Origin: JBJXHC01 sp964538485
GTDB lineage: Bacteria; Bacteroidota; Ignavibacteria; UBA10030; UBA6906
Length of the DNA: 51,947 nucleotides
NCBI GenBank assembly: GCA_964538485.1
Contig: CAZIHJ010000009.1
Coordinates: 1 to 51,947 of the forward strand
Direction: 5' to 3'
Part shown: in pieces, positions 51,261 through 51,947 of the stretch
Layout of the letters: the number at the start of each line of letters is the position of its first letter
Numbering within the stretch: position 1 is the stretch's first letter
Position numbers and translations under genes: made by a program
The notes under the pieces: generated by a model
What the model saw: only the letters and a program-made list of their open reading frames with translations
Told to the model about the DNA's origin: nothing
The model's database searches: none

Positions 51261-51947
51261 ATGGGAACGAGAAAGAAGCAACTCCCAAAGCCAGAGAAGG
51301 CTTATCGAAACATGGACTTTCTAAACAGCCCGGACGCTCGAATACTCCGAATCGTTTCCGAATTCCTTGAGCCCCAACGTCGATTTCGCAAACACAATAT
51401 ACGTGATACAATTGTCTTTTTTGGTTCGGCACGAATCAAACCTCGAAATGAAGCCAAAGCAAACGTCCGTGCTGTGGAAGCGCGTTTTCGCAAGGTCAAG
51501 AAGCCAGGCAGGAAAATGATCATGGAGCTTCGACAAGCCCAAGTTCAGCTGGAAATGTCCCGGTACTATGAAGATACGGTCGAACTCGCTAAGCTCCTCA
51601 CCAAATGGTCGAGGGGTTTGAGAAATCCGAATAGATTCGTTATTTGTTCAGGTGGAGGCCCGGGGATCATGGAGGCCGCCAACAAAGGAGCATACGAGGC
51701 CGGAGGAAAATCTGTGGGTTTGAATATCAGCCTGCCATTTGAGCAGTTTGCCAACCCCTACATTACTCCGGAGCTTAACTTTGATTTTCACTATTTCTTT
51801 CTGAGGAAGTTCTGGTTTGTTTACCTCGCGAAAGCACTGGTGATCTTTCCGGGGGGATTTGGGACACTGGACGAACTTCTTGAGGTTTTGACGCTGCTTC
51901 AGACCGATAAAATAAAGAAGAAGATGTCCGTGGTCATCTACGGCAGC
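51261..51947 (+). CDS. LOG-family protein (partial at window end)
   Basis: The frame is open from ATG 51261 to the last base (229 codons) with no stop, so the C-terminus is cut off. The LOG/lysine-decarboxylase-like nucleotide-binding motifs are SGGGPGIMEAANKGAYEAGG and PGGFGTLDELLEVLTLLQT, preceded by VFFGSARIKP. Family members hydrolyse nucleoside monophosphates to base and ribose phosphate. The N-terminal extension of about 60 residues is longer than the minimal family. It follows the hypothetical gene by 16 bases, in the same direction; GGGAG stands upstream. Confidence 0.9.
   Translation, partial: MGTRKKQLPKPEKAYRNMDFLNSPDARILRIVSEFLEPQRRFRKHNIRDTIVFFGSARIKPRNEAKANVRAVEARFRKVKKPGRKMIMELRQAQVQLEMSRYYEDTVELAKLLTKWSRGLRNPNRFVICSGGGPGIMEAANKGAYEAGGKSVGLNISLPFEQFANPYITPELNFDFHYFFLRKFWFVYLAKALVIFPGGFGTLDELLEVLTLLQTDKIKKKMSVVIYGS

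Noticed and set aside
1..51947. CRISPR array, prophage, transposon or integrase
   Set aside because: No regularly spaced repeats, transposase, integrase or terminal repeats were seen on either strand; composition is uniform.

Overview
The window reads as chromosomal, housekeeping-rich DNA of a Gram-negative bacterium of the FCB group (Bacteroidota/Chlorobiota/Ignavibacteriota), most likely on the Ignavibacteriota/Chlorobiota side. The evidence is a BamD lipoprotein, a Ccm cytochrome c maturation locus and many outer-membrane beta-barrels. There is also a secreted metalloprotease ending in a type IX secretion-like C-terminal domain, a bacillithiol deacetylase (BshB1), and a short Rho (417 aa) without the large insert of true Bacteroidetes. 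The placement is inference from gene content; no rRNA is present. Base composition is near balanced and uniform, and I saw no insertion sequence, prophage, integrase or CRISPR array. One 100-base run of N (40959-41058) is an assembly gap.

Layout. 1-6468: end of a Wzi-like barrel protein, two tandem peroxiredoxins, a pterin module (PTPS-type synthase, GTP cyclohydrolase I, then an SDR), an LTxxQ periplasmic protein on the minus strand, and a large TPR lipoprotein. 6465-14213: PyrK/PyrD, FolC, Rho (with its own promoter and a C-rich leader), then thiolase, 3-hydroxyacyl-CoA dehydrogenase and acyl-CoA dehydrogenase. 14245-18701: three small outer-membrane barrels, a CapA-family phosphoesterase, LemA and a TPM-domain protein. 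18724-25428: a 2004-residue multi-PAS/GAF histidine kinase and a response regulator. 25476-30758: nitrilase-family amidohydrolase, glutamate dehydrogenase, an unknown exported protein, a second CapA, BamD and a thioesterase. 30777-39612: an FG-GAP repeat protein, the secreted metalloprotease and ccmA-B-C-D-E-F. 39699-40849 (minus): a DUF2231 membrane protein and BshB1. After the gap: XseA (5' truncated), XseB, Dxs, a Gfo/Idh/MocA oxidoreductase, a PhoB/PhoR-like pair, RibD, RibE, SecG, tRNA-Lys, a YgfZ-family protein, a hypothetical protein and a LOG-family protein cut by the window end.

How the parts connect. Most genes lie on the plus strand with very short gaps or stop/start overlaps, so long co-transcribed runs are likely. 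Two near-perfect or perfect sigma70-type promoters (TTGACA-N17-TATATT before rho; TTGACA-N17-TATAAT before the third barrel gene) and three strong hairpin terminators divide the plus-strand runs. The most notable biological signals are three. First, a PTPS of the C-x5-HGH, tetrahydrobiopterin type sits beside folE and a short-chain reductase. Second, CcmE carries CxxxY instead of the usual HxxxY heme-attachment motif. Third, a giant sensor kinase is coupled to a receiver protein whose C-terminal region looks like a histidine-phosphotransfer helix with Gln in place of His. I did not find a convincing wholly new defence or mobile system here.
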